Source of the DNA: Akkermansiaceae bacterium UBA2381
Lineage (GTDB): Bacteria; Verrucomicrobiota; Verrucomicrobiia; Verrucomicrobiales; DEV007
Direction: 5' to 3'
NCBI GenBank assembly: GCA_002344215.1
Contig: DDSV01000006.1
Location: 11,574-75,573, forward strand
Length of the DNA stretch: 64,000 bases
Below, one piece after another: positions 42,543-51,114 of the stretch. The translations under genes and the position numbers were made by a program. Every line of letters begins with the position of its first letter. The first letter of the stretch is position 1. Under the pieces are notes generated by a model that was given only the letters and a program-made list of their open reading frames with translations, was not told the origin of the DNA and ran no database searches.

Positions 42543-42638
42543 TTAAAACGCTCAATCCGCTTTTTGCGATCAGGAACAACGCTTCCATGAGCGATCAAAT
42601 CTCTTGCCTTGGCGTCAGCTTGCCTCCTACTTCCCCTC

Positions 42639-42971
42639 ATGACCGCCCCCACCTGCCCGATGTGCGAAATGAATGATATTCTCACCCTCGAAGACCACTT
42701 CGAATGTGTCACCTGCGGACACGAGTGGCCGCTCGAAGAGGTGCCCGAAGGAGATCGTGTTGTCAAAGACGCCTACGGCAATGTCCTCGCTGACGGTGAC
42801 ATCGTGGCGATGATCAAGGATCTAAAGCTGCAGGGCAGTTCACAGGTGCTGAAATCGGGCACCAAATCCAAGCCGATCCGGCTCGTCGACGGAGATCATG
42901 AAATCTCCTGCAAGATGGATGGAATCGCCATCGGCCTTAAGGCCCAGTATGTGAAAAAAGTTCCGGTATAA
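42639..42971 (+). CDS. PhnA/YjdM family zinc-ribbon protein
   Basis: Small cytoplasmic protein (110 aa) of the PhnA/YjdM family. An N-terminal zinc ribbon (CPMC at residues 6-9 and CVTC at about 27-30) precedes the conserved VVKDAYGNVLADGDIVAMIKDL and GTKSKPIRLVDGDHEISCKMDG. Members were once linked to phosphonate use, but the function of the family is not settled. Start ATG 42639 gives the family-standard length. Confidence 0.92.
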   Translation: MTAPTCPMCEMNDILTLEDHFECVTCGHEWPLEEVPEGDRVVKDAYGNVLADGDIVAMIKDLKLQGSSQVLKSGTKSKPIRLVDGDHEISCKMDGIAIGLKAQYVKKVPV

Positions 42972-43014
42972 CCAAACCGGGGAAACCACTTCCGACGAAC
43001 CAGCCTCCCATCCC

Positions 43015-43632
43015 ATGTACTCTCCCGCAGCGTTCCAGGTGGAGGATAGGGAGACGCTGACCGCCTTCATCCGTCGGCACAGTTTCGCCACGATCATCAC
43101 TCAGGACGCCGGGGTGCCCCACGCCACGCAAATGCCGGTGCTTTTTCGCGAACACGAGGGCACTCCCGGACGGCTCGTCTCCCACCTCGCCCGGGCAAAT
43201 CCGCAGTGGCGACATTTTGAAACGGGCGATGAGGTGCTCGTGCTTTTCACCGGACCGCACGCCTACGTTTCCCCGGCCTGGTATGTCACCACCCCCGCAG
43301 TGCCGACGTGGAACTACACGGCGGTGCACGTCTTTGGAAGACCACACCTCATTACCGATCACGATGCCTTTGCCGCGATGCTGCACGAACTGATCGAGTT
43401 CAACGAAGCAGGTCGACCCGGCCGCTGGAACGGAGAGATGCCGGATGAATTCCGCGACAATCTGATGAAAGCCATTGTCGGATTTGAAATAGAAATCACC
43501 CGGATCGAAGGCAAATTCAAACTGAGCCAGAATCGTCCCGCCGACGCGCCCGGCATCATCGCCGCACTGAGTGAAAGCGAGGACCAGACCGAGCGGGAAG
43601 TCGCGGCAATGATGCGTCACCTGATGCCATGA
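43015..43632 (+). CDS. FMN-binding PaiB-family protein
   Basis: PaiB-like FMN-binding protein (205 aa), often annotated as negative transcriptional regulator. MYSPAAFQVEDRETLTAFIRRH, then VLFTGPHAYVSPAWYVTTPAVPTWNYTAVH, are diagnostic. The C-terminal FEIEITRIEGKFKLSQNR is also conserved. It may bind FMN and polyamine-related ligands; in Bacillus PaiB acts with PaiA, an acetyltransferase. Here too a GNAT protein is encoded immediately downstream with an ATGA overlap, supporting a functional pair. Confidence 0.92.
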   Translation: MYSPAAFQVEDRETLTAFIRRHSFATIITQDAGVPHATQMPVLFREHEGTPGRLVSHLARANPQWRHFETGDEVLVLFTGPHAYVSPAWYVTTPAVPTWNYTAVHVFGRPHLITDHDAFAAMLHELIEFNEAGRPGRWNGEMPDEFRDNLMKAIVGFEIEITRIEGKFKLSQNRPADAPGIIAALSESEDQTEREVAAMMRHLMP

Positions 43633-44027
43633 CCACACCCGTTTACCAGCTCGAACCCGACCTTTCGGTAACAGCGTTCGTTGATCTGCTCAAACGATCC
43701 ACCCTCGCGGAAAGGCGCCCGATTGGTGATTGCGATCGCCTGGAAGCGATGCTGAAAAACGCCGATATCATCCTCACGGCCAGAGTCACCGGTCTTCTCG
43801 TCGGGGTGGCCCGCGCGATCACCGATTTCAGTTTTTGCTGCTACCTTTCCGACCTCGCTGTCGATGAGCAGTTTCAGCGACAGGGCATCGGAAAGGAATT
43901 GATTCGACGTGTCTCGCTTGAGGCAGGGGAGAAGACAAAACTCATTCTCCTCGCCGCTCCCGGGGCCGCAGACTACTATCCCCACATCGGGATGACGCGA
44001 CACGAATCCTGCTGGATTTCATCGTGA
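43629..44027 (+). CDS. GNAT family N-acetyltransferase
   Basis: Acetyl-CoA-dependent N-acetyltransferase (132 aa). YLSDLAVDEQFQRQGIGKELIRRV has the R/Q-x-x-G-x-G/A acetyl-CoA binding motif, and AAPGAADYYPHIGMTRHES is a typical C-terminal strand region. It overlaps the PaiB-like gene by ATGA, so it may serve as a PaiA analogue that acetylates a polyamine or antibiotic; substrate is inferred from context only. No unusual features. Confidence 0.9.
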   Translation: MTTPVYQLEPDLSVTAFVDLLKRSTLAERRPIGDCDRLEAMLKNADIILTARVTGLLVGVARAITDFSFCCYLSDLAVDEQFQRQGIGKELIRRVSLEAGEKTKLILLAAPGAADYYPHIGMTRHESCWISS

Positions 44028-44139
44028 AGAGGTTGATGGAACGATTGAATCCGTGACTCCAGCGCTCCGCGAACAAGTCGCATTCCACACAGATTTTGTC
44101 GTGGCGGTAACCCCTTCCCCTTCGCTATTCTGGCAGGTG

Positions 44140-45795
44140 ATGAACCCCCGTCATTTTCTTTCCCTCATTCTGCTGGTCCTGACTTCGCGGGGTGTGGCTA
44201 ATGATGACACAGCGAAGCTCGAGGCGATCTTCGCGGCGAAAAGTGAAAGCGGAGGAATCATCACGATCCCGCCCGGGGATTACCATCTCGAGGGCACCAA
44301 GCCGATCCCGCTCTCTTCGCACACCACCGTCTTCGCCCATGGAGCCCGCTTTCATTTCCCGGAAACCCTGCCATCGGAAGCGCGTCTCATTCTCTTCTCG
44401 GGCGCCGACCTCCACGATTTCGCCTGGCACGGTGGTGAGTTCCTCGGCCGGGTGTTTGATCCCGCGAGCAAGGCAAATTCCTGGGAACCTTATGTAAACA
44501 CCAGGGGTATCGAAATCGCGACCACCAAAGTAGGCGGCACTCGTGACATCCTCTTTCGCGACGTCAAAGCCGACGGAGTTGCCGGCGCGGTGATCGGCGT
44601 GCACGGCCTTTCGAAAAAGGGCAGCGTGAGTGAGGTCGAGGCCTACGCCGAGCGTGTCGTCCTGGAAAACTGCACCCTGCTCCGCAGCGGCAAATTTATG
44701 TGGGACTATGGCCACCTCTGGCAGATCCTCACCTGGCCGGAGGAATACGAGCCATGGGAAGTCGAGCGCGCCCGCCGCTACTTCCGCATGGATCTGGTGA
44801 AAAGCGGACTCACTCTCGCCGCCGGCGACGACCGCATCCTCCTCGACAACACCATCAAACCCATCGCCGTCAGCCCCAACGGCGAGCCCACCCACGCGCT
44901 CTCCTTTCTCGGCGACGGTCTCCCGAAAAACCTCGTCCGGGGAAAACAGTATTTCGTTGTCGAAGCCGCACCTGACTTCCTCCGCATCGCCGAAAGACGC
45001 GGCGGCGAGGCGATCCGTTTTGAAAGTGCTGGGAGCGAGGGACTCTCGCTCGTCCACAATCTGCAGGCCGCTTTTTGGGCGCTCTACGCGCCCGTCGGAG
45101 CCGGCCCCGGCAAAGGTGCCTTCGATATCACTTCAGCAAAGGACGTGCGTGTCACCGGCTGCATGCTGAGCGCCCTCGGCGACACCATGCATATCCAGCG
45201 TTGCCGGAACATTGTTTTCGCCGACAATCACATCACCGGCTCGCGCATGGGTGCCTTTTTCCTCGCCGAGTTCTGCCAGAACGCCACTGTCACCGGCAAC
45301 CTCATCGATGGCACGAACGGATCTCGGGTCATGAGTGTCGAGAAATCCTGCGAGGATATCACCATCTCCGGCAACACCTTCCGCAATGGCGGACGCGGCT
45401 CGTGGATCAACCAGCCGAAAAACTTCATTCTCGCGAACAACATCTTCGTGAACAACACCACCAAGGGCGAGAACGACCTCCGCCGCGGACGCCGCAGCTA
45501 CGAGACCGGGGAACCGCGGCGTTTCCCCGAAATCTACTTCACCCTTCACGAGGAGGGTGGCAGCTATGGACCCGTCATCGTGCGCGACAACGTCTTCCAA
45601 CTCGGCGAGTCCGCTCCGGAGGAAGCCGTCACCTTCGCCCCGAACGGCCGTGACCTTCAGATGAGCGGCAACACCTTTCCCGGACGGGCCATCACCATCG
45701 CCGTCGATCCCTCTTGCGAGGACGTCGCCATTCGCGACAATCCCGGAGCGGAACTGAAACGAACCCCCATCGATTTCAACCACGGCCGTCGCTGA
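44140..45795 (+). CDS. Secreted right-handed beta-helix protein
   Basis: Exported protein (551 aa) with a parallel beta-helix (pectate-lyase fold). The signal peptide is FLSLILLVLTSRGVAN. Repeats such as VRVTGCMLSALGDTMHIQRC, NIVFADNHITGSRMGAF and DITISGNTFRNGGRGSW show the N-x-I/F ladder. A catalytic residue set is not obvious, so it may be a lyase, hydrolase or binding protein for a uronate or other polymer. ATG at 44140 is used; gcaggtg just upstream is a weak ribosome site. It is followed 26 bp later by the SDR gene. Confidence 0.85.
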   Translation: MNPRHFLSLILLVLTSRGVANDDTAKLEAIFAAKSESGGIITIPPGDYHLEGTKPIPLSSHTTVFAHGARFHFPETLPSEARLILFSGADLHDFAWHGGEFLGRVFDPASKANSWEPYVNTRGIEIATTKVGGTRDILFRDVKADGVAGAVIGVHGLSKKGSVSEVEAYAERVVLENCTLLRSGKFMWDYGHLWQILTWPEEYEPWEVERARRYFRMDLVKSGLTLAAGDDRILLDNTIKPIAVSPNGEPTHALSFLGDGLPKNLVRGKQYFVVEAAPDFLRIAERRGGEAIRFESAGSEGLSLVHNLQAAFWALYAPVGAGPGKGAFDITSAKDVRVTGCMLSALGDTMHIQRCRNIVFADNHITGSRMGAFFLAEFCQNATVTGNLIDGTNGSRVMSVEKSCEDITISGNTFRNGGRGSWINQPKNFILANNIFVNNTTKGENDLRRGRRSYETGEPRRFPEIYFTLHEEGGSYGPVIVRDNVFQLGESAPEEAVTFAPNGRDLQMSGNTFPGRAITIAVDPSCEDVAIRDNPGAELKRTPIDFNHGRR

Positions 45796-45821
45796 GCACT
45801 TTACACCCTGACAAAACAACT

Positions 45822-46619
45822 ATGCGCCTCGCCCACAAAGTCATTCTCATCACCGGAAGCTGCACCGGGATCGGCAAAGCCATCGCCAAACAGTGTGTCG
45901 CCGAGGGCGCCCGCGTCGTTATCCATGGACTCGAGCGCGATCTTGGTGAGGAAACCGTGGCCGAGATCGGATCGGATTCCGCGGCTCTCCACATCGAGGA
46001 TCTCGCCAATGAGGGCTGTCCCGCGCGCCTCGTCGCCCTCGCCGTGGAGCGCTTCGGCCGGCTCGACGCCGTCGTTAACAACGCCGCCATCGTCGCCTCG
46101 GGAAATCTCCAGACGACCGACGCGGCGTTTTTCCGCACGATGCTCGAGGTGAACACGATCGTCCCCTTCCTCCTGATCAAGGAGGCTCTCCCGCATCTCA
46201 GCAAACAACACGGAAGTGTGCTCAACATCGGCAGCGTCAACGCCTGGAGCGGCGAGCCGAACCTGATGCCCTACTCAGTCTCCAAGGGGGCGCTCATGAC
46301 CCTGACCCGCAACCTCGGCGACACGCTTATGCGTGAAAACGGCGTGAGGGTAAACCAGATCAACCCCGGCTGGGTTCTCACCGAAAACGAGGCGAAGCGC
46401 AAACGCGAGCACGGTCTGAGCGACGACTGGCCCTCACATTTGCCCAAAGTCTACGCTCCCGCCGGCCGCATCCTCAAACCCGAAGAAATCGCCATGGCCG
46501 CGATCTACTGGCTCGCCGACGAAAGCGGCCCCATCAGCGGCCAGGTCGTCGATCTCGAGCAGCATCCTTTCATCGGACGCAATCCGCCGAAGGATGCATC
46601 CACGATTCCGGCAAAGTGA
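45822..46619 (+). CDS. Short-chain dehydrogenase/reductase (SDR)
   Basis: Classical NAD(P)-dependent SDR (265 aa). The nucleotide-binding glycine motif GSCTGIGKAIA is at residues about 12-22, NNAAI follows, the catalytic Ser is in NIGSVNAWSG and the Tyr/Lys pair is in YSVSKGA. C-terminal NQINPGWVLTE is typical of glucose/ribitol dehydrogenase-like members. Context suggests oxidation of a sugar or sugar acid released by the beta-helix protein or esterase. The upstream frame extension is a shadow of the beta-helix gene. Confidence 0.93.
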   Translation: MRLAHKVILITGSCTGIGKAIAKQCVAEGARVVIHGLERDLGEETVAEIGSDSAALHIEDLANEGCPARLVALAVERFGRLDAVVNNAAIVASGNLQTTDAAFFRTMLEVNTIVPFLLIKEALPHLSKQHGSVLNIGSVNAWSGEPNLMPYSVSKGALMTLTRNLGDTLMRENGVRVNQINPGWVLTENEAKRKREHGLSDDWPSHLPKVYAPAGRILKPEEIAMAAIYWLADESGPISGQVVDLEQHPFIGRNPPKDASTIPAK

Positions 46620-46736
46620 CGATCACGGGTGACGGGTCTGCCCAAACTCCCAAGGGAACCGCTCACGCGTCCATTGACGATTCGTCCCACCGCGAGGAGA
46701 CTCCTGACCTATTCAAAATCCACCCCACGATTACCG

Positions 46737-47492
46737 ATGAAACTCCACCCATTCTTTGTCTGCTGCTCCCTGCTCACCGTCTCCGCTTTTGCCGCCGACA
46801 CGCCGAAACTTCCCCGCGTCCCCTCCAAACCGATCGCCGAGAAGAAAGAACTGCTTTTCTCCGACGACTTCGAGACGTCAGAGCATGACGCCAAGTGGCA
46901 CCGAGTCGTGGATACCTTCGTTTTTGAAAACGGTGAGCTCAAGGGCACCCAAACCCGCGTAAAAGATGAACCCTCCAAGGATGGCAAATCGGTCGTCACG
47001 GCCCACGCCGCCGTCTACGGCCTCGAACTGCCGACCAGGGACAGCGTGATCGAGGTGAAGATGCGCTTCGACGGCTGCACCATGATGGATGTCGAGTTCG
47101 ACGACCGCAAATACACCGGCTCCCATTACGGGCACCTCTGCCGTGCCCAGATCCGGCTCGACAAGGTCACGATCATGGATGAACGCGAGGGCAGCCAGAA
47201 CGAGGAAATCAAAGCGATGAAGCAGGATCCCTCGAAGAAGGAGGAAGTCGCCAAGCGGATGGGCGGAACGAGCGCGACGTACCCGGTCAAGTTGAAGGAA
47301 GGCAAGACCTACCTCGTCGGCGTCGAAACCGTCGGCGATGAAATGCGGGTGACCATTGACGGCAAGGCGGTCGCCTTTCTCAAATCACCCGGGATCGGCC
47401 ACGAGACGAAATCGAAGATCGAACTCGGCGTGGCGGGACAAAGCGGCTCGTTCGACGAGATCAAGGTCTGGAACGCGGCAGCGGTGAAGTAA
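46737..47492 (+). CDS. Secreted DUF1080-like lectin/glucanase-fold protein
   Basis: Exported protein (251 aa) with signal peptide (FVCCSLLTVSAFAAD) and a concanavalin-like sandwich: LLFSDDFETSEHDAKWHRV opens the domain, and GKTYLVGVETVGDEMRVTIDGK plus IELGVAGQSGSFDEIKVWN close it. This is close to the DUF1080/3-keto-disaccharide hydrolase superfamily common in Verrucomicrobia and Planctomycetota. Catalytic residues cannot be named. The middle stretch with KAMKQDPSKKEEVAKRM looks like an inserted helix. The gene ends 74 bp before a TTTGAAC array. Confidence 0.8.
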   Translation: MKLHPFFVCCSLLTVSAFAADTPKLPRVPSKPIAEKKELLFSDDFETSEHDAKWHRVVDTFVFENGELKGTQTRVKDEPSKDGKSVVTAHAAVYGLELPTRDSVIEVKMRFDGCTMMDVEFDDRKYTGSHYGHLCRAQIRLDKVTIMDEREGSQNEEIKAMKQDPSKKEEVAKRMGGTSATYPVKLKEGKTYLVGVETVGDEMRVTIDGKAVAFLKSPGIGHETKSKIELGVAGQSGSFDEIKVWNAAAVK

Positions 47493-47566
47493 GCCTGTTC
47501 AATACGCCGGAGAAGACCGCGAGGCGGACAAAAGCCTGACCGAGCCGCCAATCCCGGCACCACGGC

Positions 47567-47650
47567 TTTGAACTTTGAACTTTGAACTTTGAACTTTGAA
47601 CTTTGAACTTTGAACTTTGAACTTTGAACTTTGAACTTTGAACTTTGAAC
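47567..47650 (+). repeat. Perfect TTTGAAC array, 12 copies, ending at a start codon
   Basis: Twelve identical 7-bp units fill exactly 84 bp, and the last base is directly followed by the ATG of the isomerase gene. The unit is a GAACNNN heptamer (GAACTTT in register), so it belongs to the same class as the GAACGAA arrays although the last three bases differ. No ribosome-binding site remains before the ATG. Confidence 0.95.
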
Positions 47651-48535
47651 ATGCCCCGCCTCGCCGCCTTCCCCAAAGCCTTCATGCAGGCCCTCTGCAA
47701 GGATGGCACCATGACCGTCTCCGAATGGATCCGCCTCGCCTCCACCCTTGAGGTCGAGGGACTCGAATGGTATGCCGGATTCCTCGAGATGGCCGATGAA
47801 TCGAACTGGCTCCGCTTTCGCCGGGAGGTCGAGGACACCGGACGCGTCATTCCCATGATGTGCTGCTCGCCCGACTTCACCCATCCGGATGCGGCCTTTC
47901 GTGAAAACGAAATCGCCAAGCAAAAGCGCTGGATCGACATGACTCACACCCTCGGCGGATCCTACTGCCGGGTCCTGAGCGGACAACGGCGACCCGAGCT
48001 GAGCATCGCCGAAGGCGTGAAGCTCGCCGCCGAATCGATCCACGCCTGTCTCCCCTACGCGGCCGAGCGCGGAATCACCCTCATCATCGAAAACCACTAC
48101 AAGGACGACTTCTGGGAGTATCCCGAATTCGCCCAGAAGATGGACGTCTTCTGCCAGCTCGTCGACGCGATCGAACATCCGAATTTTGGAGTCAACTACG
48201 ACCCGAGCAACACCTACCTCGCGGGTGAGGATCCCATCGAATTGTTGAAGCGCGTCTCCCACCGCGTCGTGACGATGCACGCGAGCGACCGTTACCTTGC
48301 CGAGGGCACCATCGAAGACCTGCGACGCGAGGAAGGCGGCGCCACCGGCTATGCCAAACGCCTCCGCCACGGCGAGATCGGCAAGGGATTGAACGACTAT
48401 GATGCGATTTTTTCCGAGCTAAAGAGCAAGGGCTTCGACGGCTGGATCAGCATCGAAGACGGCGTCGACGGCATGGAGCAACTTGAGCGCAGCGTCGCCT
48501 TCCTGAAGCGGAAGATCGCGCAGTATTGGGGGTAA
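47651..48535 (+). CDS. Sugar phosphate isomerase/epimerase (TIM barrel)
   Basis: Xylose-isomerase-like TIM barrel protein (294 aa). EVEGLEWYAGFL, ITLIIENHYKDDFW with metal-binding Glu, NFGVNYDPSNTYLAG with Asp, VTMHASDRY with His, and GFDGWISIEDGVDG with Glu are the standard barrel-end residues. The enzyme probably isomerises or epimerises a free sugar, sugar acid or inositol derivative. The start codon directly follows a heptamer array with no Shine-Dalgarno sequence, so it may be initiated on a leaderless or structured mRNA. Confidence 0.9.
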   Translation: MPRLAAFPKAFMQALCKDGTMTVSEWIRLASTLEVEGLEWYAGFLEMADESNWLRFRREVEDTGRVIPMMCCSPDFTHPDAAFRENEIAKQKRWIDMTHTLGGSYCRVLSGQRRPELSIAEGVKLAAESIHACLPYAAERGITLIIENHYKDDFWEYPEFAQKMDVFCQLVDAIEHPNFGVNYDPSNTYLAGEDPIELLKRVSHRVVTMHASDRYLAEGTIEDLRREEGGATGYAKRLRHGEIGKGLNDYDAIFSELKSKGFDGWISIEDGVDGMEQLERSVAFLKRKIAQYWG

Positions 48536-48552
48536 TATTCACGCCGATGGCC

Positions 48553-48632
48553 CGTAGGGCGGGCGCTCCGCCTGCCTTGGGCGAAGTCGAAGGTCTCCGG
48601 TGATCGATAAGGCAAGCGAGGCGCTCGCCCTA
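48553..48632 (+). repeat. Inverted pair of TGTAGGGCGGGCG repeats
   Basis: cgtagggcgggcgctccgcctgcc (48553-48576) and an inverted relative (48611-48632) face each other between two converging genes. Single copies or hairpin variants of the same repeat are at 55382-55403 and 57276-57299, each in an intergenic gap. Confidence 0.7.
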
Positions 48633-48651
48633 CAAGAAATGACCTAAGAGT

Positions 48652-48834
48652 CTACTTCACCTCCACCGCGCCTTTAATTAGGCGACAGAATTCCTTCTTC
48701 GTGACGTGGTGATGGGTCCCCGCCTCGGGATCAAGCGGGTCGACCTTTTTGTAGTCAACCGAGAGACGCTCAAGATGGACGATGCGGTAAAGGTCCTCTC
48801 CCTGCTGCCAAAGCTGGTTTTGATGAAGTTTCAT
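48652..48834 (-). CDS. Small conserved-type hypothetical protein
   Basis: Hypothetical 60-aa protein beginning MKLHQNQLWQQGEDLYRIVHLER, with a VTKKEFCRLIKGA C-terminus. I do not recognise its family. It reads like a small cytoplasmic protein with beta strands, and the sequence between strands is polar. It is 33 bp downstream of the spermidine-synthase-like gene on the same strand, so cotranscription is likely. ATG at 48834 is preferred to 48867. Confidence 0.6.
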   Translation of the reverse strand: MKLHQNQLWQQGEDLYRIVHLERLSVDYKKVDPLDPEAGTHHHVTKKEFCRLIKGAVEVK

Positions 48835-48867
48835 GAAGTGATTTCGGGAGAGTAAACCGCACGGCAC

Positions 48868-49647
48868 TCAATACCATCGCTTTTTCGGTTTCCTCGCCGC
48901 CTTCACCACCGCCGGTGTCGGAGTGACCGGGGTCGGCTCGGCGGCTTTCCCCTCACCCGTATGAACGGGTCGAAATCCGACGTAGATCCAGTGGATCGGC
49001 TTTTTCGCGCGCTCATGCGCCTTGATCGAATAACTCTCGGTGACAAACCCGTCGCGGCGGAGTTTTCTCTCAAAACCCGGTTCGACCGCCGCCGCCCAGA
49101 AGGCAACCCGCGCCCCGGGACTGAGCGAGTCCCAGATCATCGCAAAACCGCTGCGTCCATAGATGCGGTGATTCTGCGGCTGCACAAGAGAAGTCGGTCC
49201 ATTGTCGGTGTCGAGGAGGATGGCATCCCACTTTTCATCAGTGCCGTCGGCGGCGCGACGGATGCAGTCGTAGACGTCGCCCTCATGGATCGTAACACGC
49301 GGGTCATCCATGAGGTGACCGTTGAGATCACCCAGCAATTCCCGGTTCCAGCGGATCACCTCGGGAAGCAACTCCGCAACGACGACCTCAGCATCATCCC
49401 CGACCAGTTCGAGGACACGTTTCAAACTGAAACCAAGGCCGAGCCCCCCAATGAGGACACGACGGATCTTGATGGGAGCCTTTTCCGGGCAGGCATAGTC
49501 GGCGAGGAGCCGCTCCGAGAGCGTCCAGGTCGAACTCATCAACTGCGTGCCGTCGAGACGCAGAAAGAAATCCCCATCGTGCTGATGCAGGGTGAACTTG
49601 GAACCGTCCGGAGTTTTGGTCTCCCCGATGGTGATAATGGGTTTCAT
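48868..49647 (-). CDS. Spermidine synthase-like methyltransferase-fold protein
   Basis: Rossmann-fold protein (259 aa) of the spermidine/spermine synthase superfamily. VLIGGLGLGFSLKRVLELVG is the cofactor-binding motif I, VVVAELLPEVIRWNRELLG motif II, and DAILLDTDNGPTSLV holds the motif IV Asp (D-x-D instead of the usual D-x-x-D-P). The C-terminal 35 residues are Pro/Ala/Lys-rich and look disordered. A true polyamine aminopropyltransferase usually has a longer N-terminal beta domain, so another SAM-dependent function is possible. It starts 19 bp before the GDSL gene's stop. Confidence 0.78.
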   Translation of the reverse strand: MKPIITIGETKTPDGSKFTLHQHDGDFFLRLDGTQLMSSTWTLSERLLADYACPEKAPIKIRRVLIGGLGLGFSLKRVLELVGDDAEVVVAELLPEVIRWNRELLGDLNGHLMDDPRVTIHEGDVYDCIRRAADGTDEKWDAILLDTDNGPTSLVQPQNHRIYGRSGFAMIWDSLSPGARVAFWAAAVEPGFERKLRRDGFVTESYSIKAHERAKKPIHWIYVGFRPVHTGEGKAAEPTPVTPTPAVVKAARKPKKRWY

Positions 49648-49665
49648 TGGGAAAAGGCCTTGAGA

Positions 49666-50994
49666 TCAATCCAGTTTCTTCAAACGCAGATGGCGGTATT
49701 CCATCTGCCCGCGGTCGCCCTCGAGCCCGATGGGACCAGTCGCGGGGACTTCCAACGCCTCCTCGAGGACTTCGCCGTTGCAGGTCGCGTGCGCCTTGCC
49801 ATCCTTCACCGTCACCACAAGCTCGTTCCAGTCCTGGGCTTTGTAGTTTTTGAGGTCTTTGTAAGGACCGGCAAGCGGATAGTCACGGCACTGCAGCTGG
49901 GGCTGGCGGATGAAGACCCCGCTGTCCGCGTTGGGAGTGGCACGGAACTCGAGCTTCAGAATGAAGTCACCGTCGAATTCCTCCGTCGTCCAAAGCTGCT
50001 GGATGCGCCGTCCCTCGGACGGAGTCTTTACGACAAGGCGTCCGTTGATCGCGGCATAACGTCCGTCGTCGCTGATGGTCTTGCCGTCGAAGTTCGCCGC
50101 CGCGGTCACCTCAACAAAAACGGGCGCGTCGGGTTTCGGCGCATTCTTCGAAGGCTTGCGCGGAGGTGTCAGACGAAAACCCCATCCAGTCAGGTCCTTT
50201 CCGTTGAAAAGACTGACAAAACCCTCTTCAACCGGAGACTCTACCCTCTCTGTTTCGAGAAATCCCAATGTCGCGAAGACCGGACGAAGGGCCGCCGCCC
50301 AGCGAGCGTATCCCTCGGGATTGAGATGGAGGAGGTCCTTGAACCACTTCGGATCAGCCTCGCCATCGGCACCGGCGAAAAGGGTCCAGGTATCGAGCAA
50401 AGTGACCTGTTCGTCACCCCGGACGAGGTCGGCGTAGAGGCGATTCAGCTCCTGAATCTTCGCTGCGGGGCGTTTCTTTTCGGGTGAGCTGGGAAAGACC
50501 TGACAAAACACCACCGGCACCTTCGGATCGTGGGCCTTGATTGCCGCGAGGATGAGCTTCACATTCTCCGCCGCCACGGACGGCTCGAGTCCAATCTCGA
50601 GATCATTGGTCCCCATCAGCATGACAATGGCCGAAGGATTCAGGCTGAGGACATCATCGAGCCGGATCAGCATTCCCCGCGTCGTGTCGCCCCCGATGCC
50701 GCGATTGGCACTCTTCATTCCGGGGAAGCGGCCCGGCAGACTGGTGCCCCAGCCCTGCGTGATTGAATCACCGAGGAAGACGACGGATTTCTGATCCGCC
50801 TCGACCTGAGTCGCCCACTTCGCCCGGAATTCGGGCCAGCGTTGCATCAGGCCTTCATAGCGTCGCAATGGTCCGACGCCCGGCAATGCGGATTCGGCCT
50901 CGATTGAAGGGAAGGATAAAGTCTCGTCCGCGCGGGTCGAGGGAACGAGAAGACAAAATAGAATGGCGAAAACAAAACGGGGGACGGTTTTCAT
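49666..50994 (-). CDS. Secreted GDSL esterase fused to a DUF1080 domain
   Basis: Exported two-domain protein (442 aa). After a signal peptide (FVFAILFCLLVPSTRAD), the SGNH hydrolase has block I VVFLGDSITQGWG, block II RGIGGDTTRGM, block III MLMGTNDLEIG and block V DLLHLNPEGY with the Ser, Gly, Asn and His/Asp residues. From about residue 255, FVSLFNGKDLTGWGFR begins a DUF1080 concanavalin-like domain ending GDRGQMEYRHLRLKKL. The combination suggests a polysaccharide deacetylase or esterase with its own sugar-binding or hydrolytic module. Confidence 0.9.
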   Translation of the reverse strand: MKTVPRFVFAILFCLLVPSTRADETLSFPSIEAESALPGVGPLRRYEGLMQRWPEFRAKWATQVEADQKSVVFLGDSITQGWGTSLPGRFPGMKSANRGIGGDTTRGMLIRLDDVLSLNPSAIVMLMGTNDLEIGLEPSVAAENVKLILAAIKAHDPKVPVVFCQVFPSSPEKKRPAAKIQELNRLYADLVRGDEQVTLLDTWTLFAGADGEADPKWFKDLLHLNPEGYARWAAALRPVFATLGFLETERVESPVEEGFVSLFNGKDLTGWGFRLTPPRKPSKNAPKPDAPVFVEVTAAANFDGKTISDDGRYAAINGRLVVKTPSEGRRIQQLWTTEEFDGDFILKLEFRATPNADSGVFIRQPQLQCRDYPLAGPYKDLKNYKAQDWNELVVTVKDGKAHATCNGEVLEEALEVPATGPIGLEGDRGQMEYRHLRLKKLD

Positions 50995-51068
50995 GGGGCG
51001 GCAGAGTAAGCCGCACGGAGGAAGACGGCAAACGGGAAAGAGGTGCGGCCGAAGGACCGCTGTTCCTC

Positions 51069-51090
51069 GTTCTTCGTTCTTCGTTCTTCG
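51069..51090 (+). repeat. GTTCTTC heptamers
   Basis: Three GTTCTTC units (GAACGAA on the - strand) lie in the gap between the GDSL gene start and the amidohydrolase stop. Confidence 0.75.
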
Positions 51091-51114
51091 GGGTCAAGGC
51101 TGATGCCAAGCCGC

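Noticed and set aside
48961..50487. 508-codon open frame on the + strand
   Set aside because: It is entirely antisense to the GDSL-DUF1080 and spermidine-synthase-like genes, both with clear motifs; the + frame shows no family resemblance and reflects high-GC codon bias.
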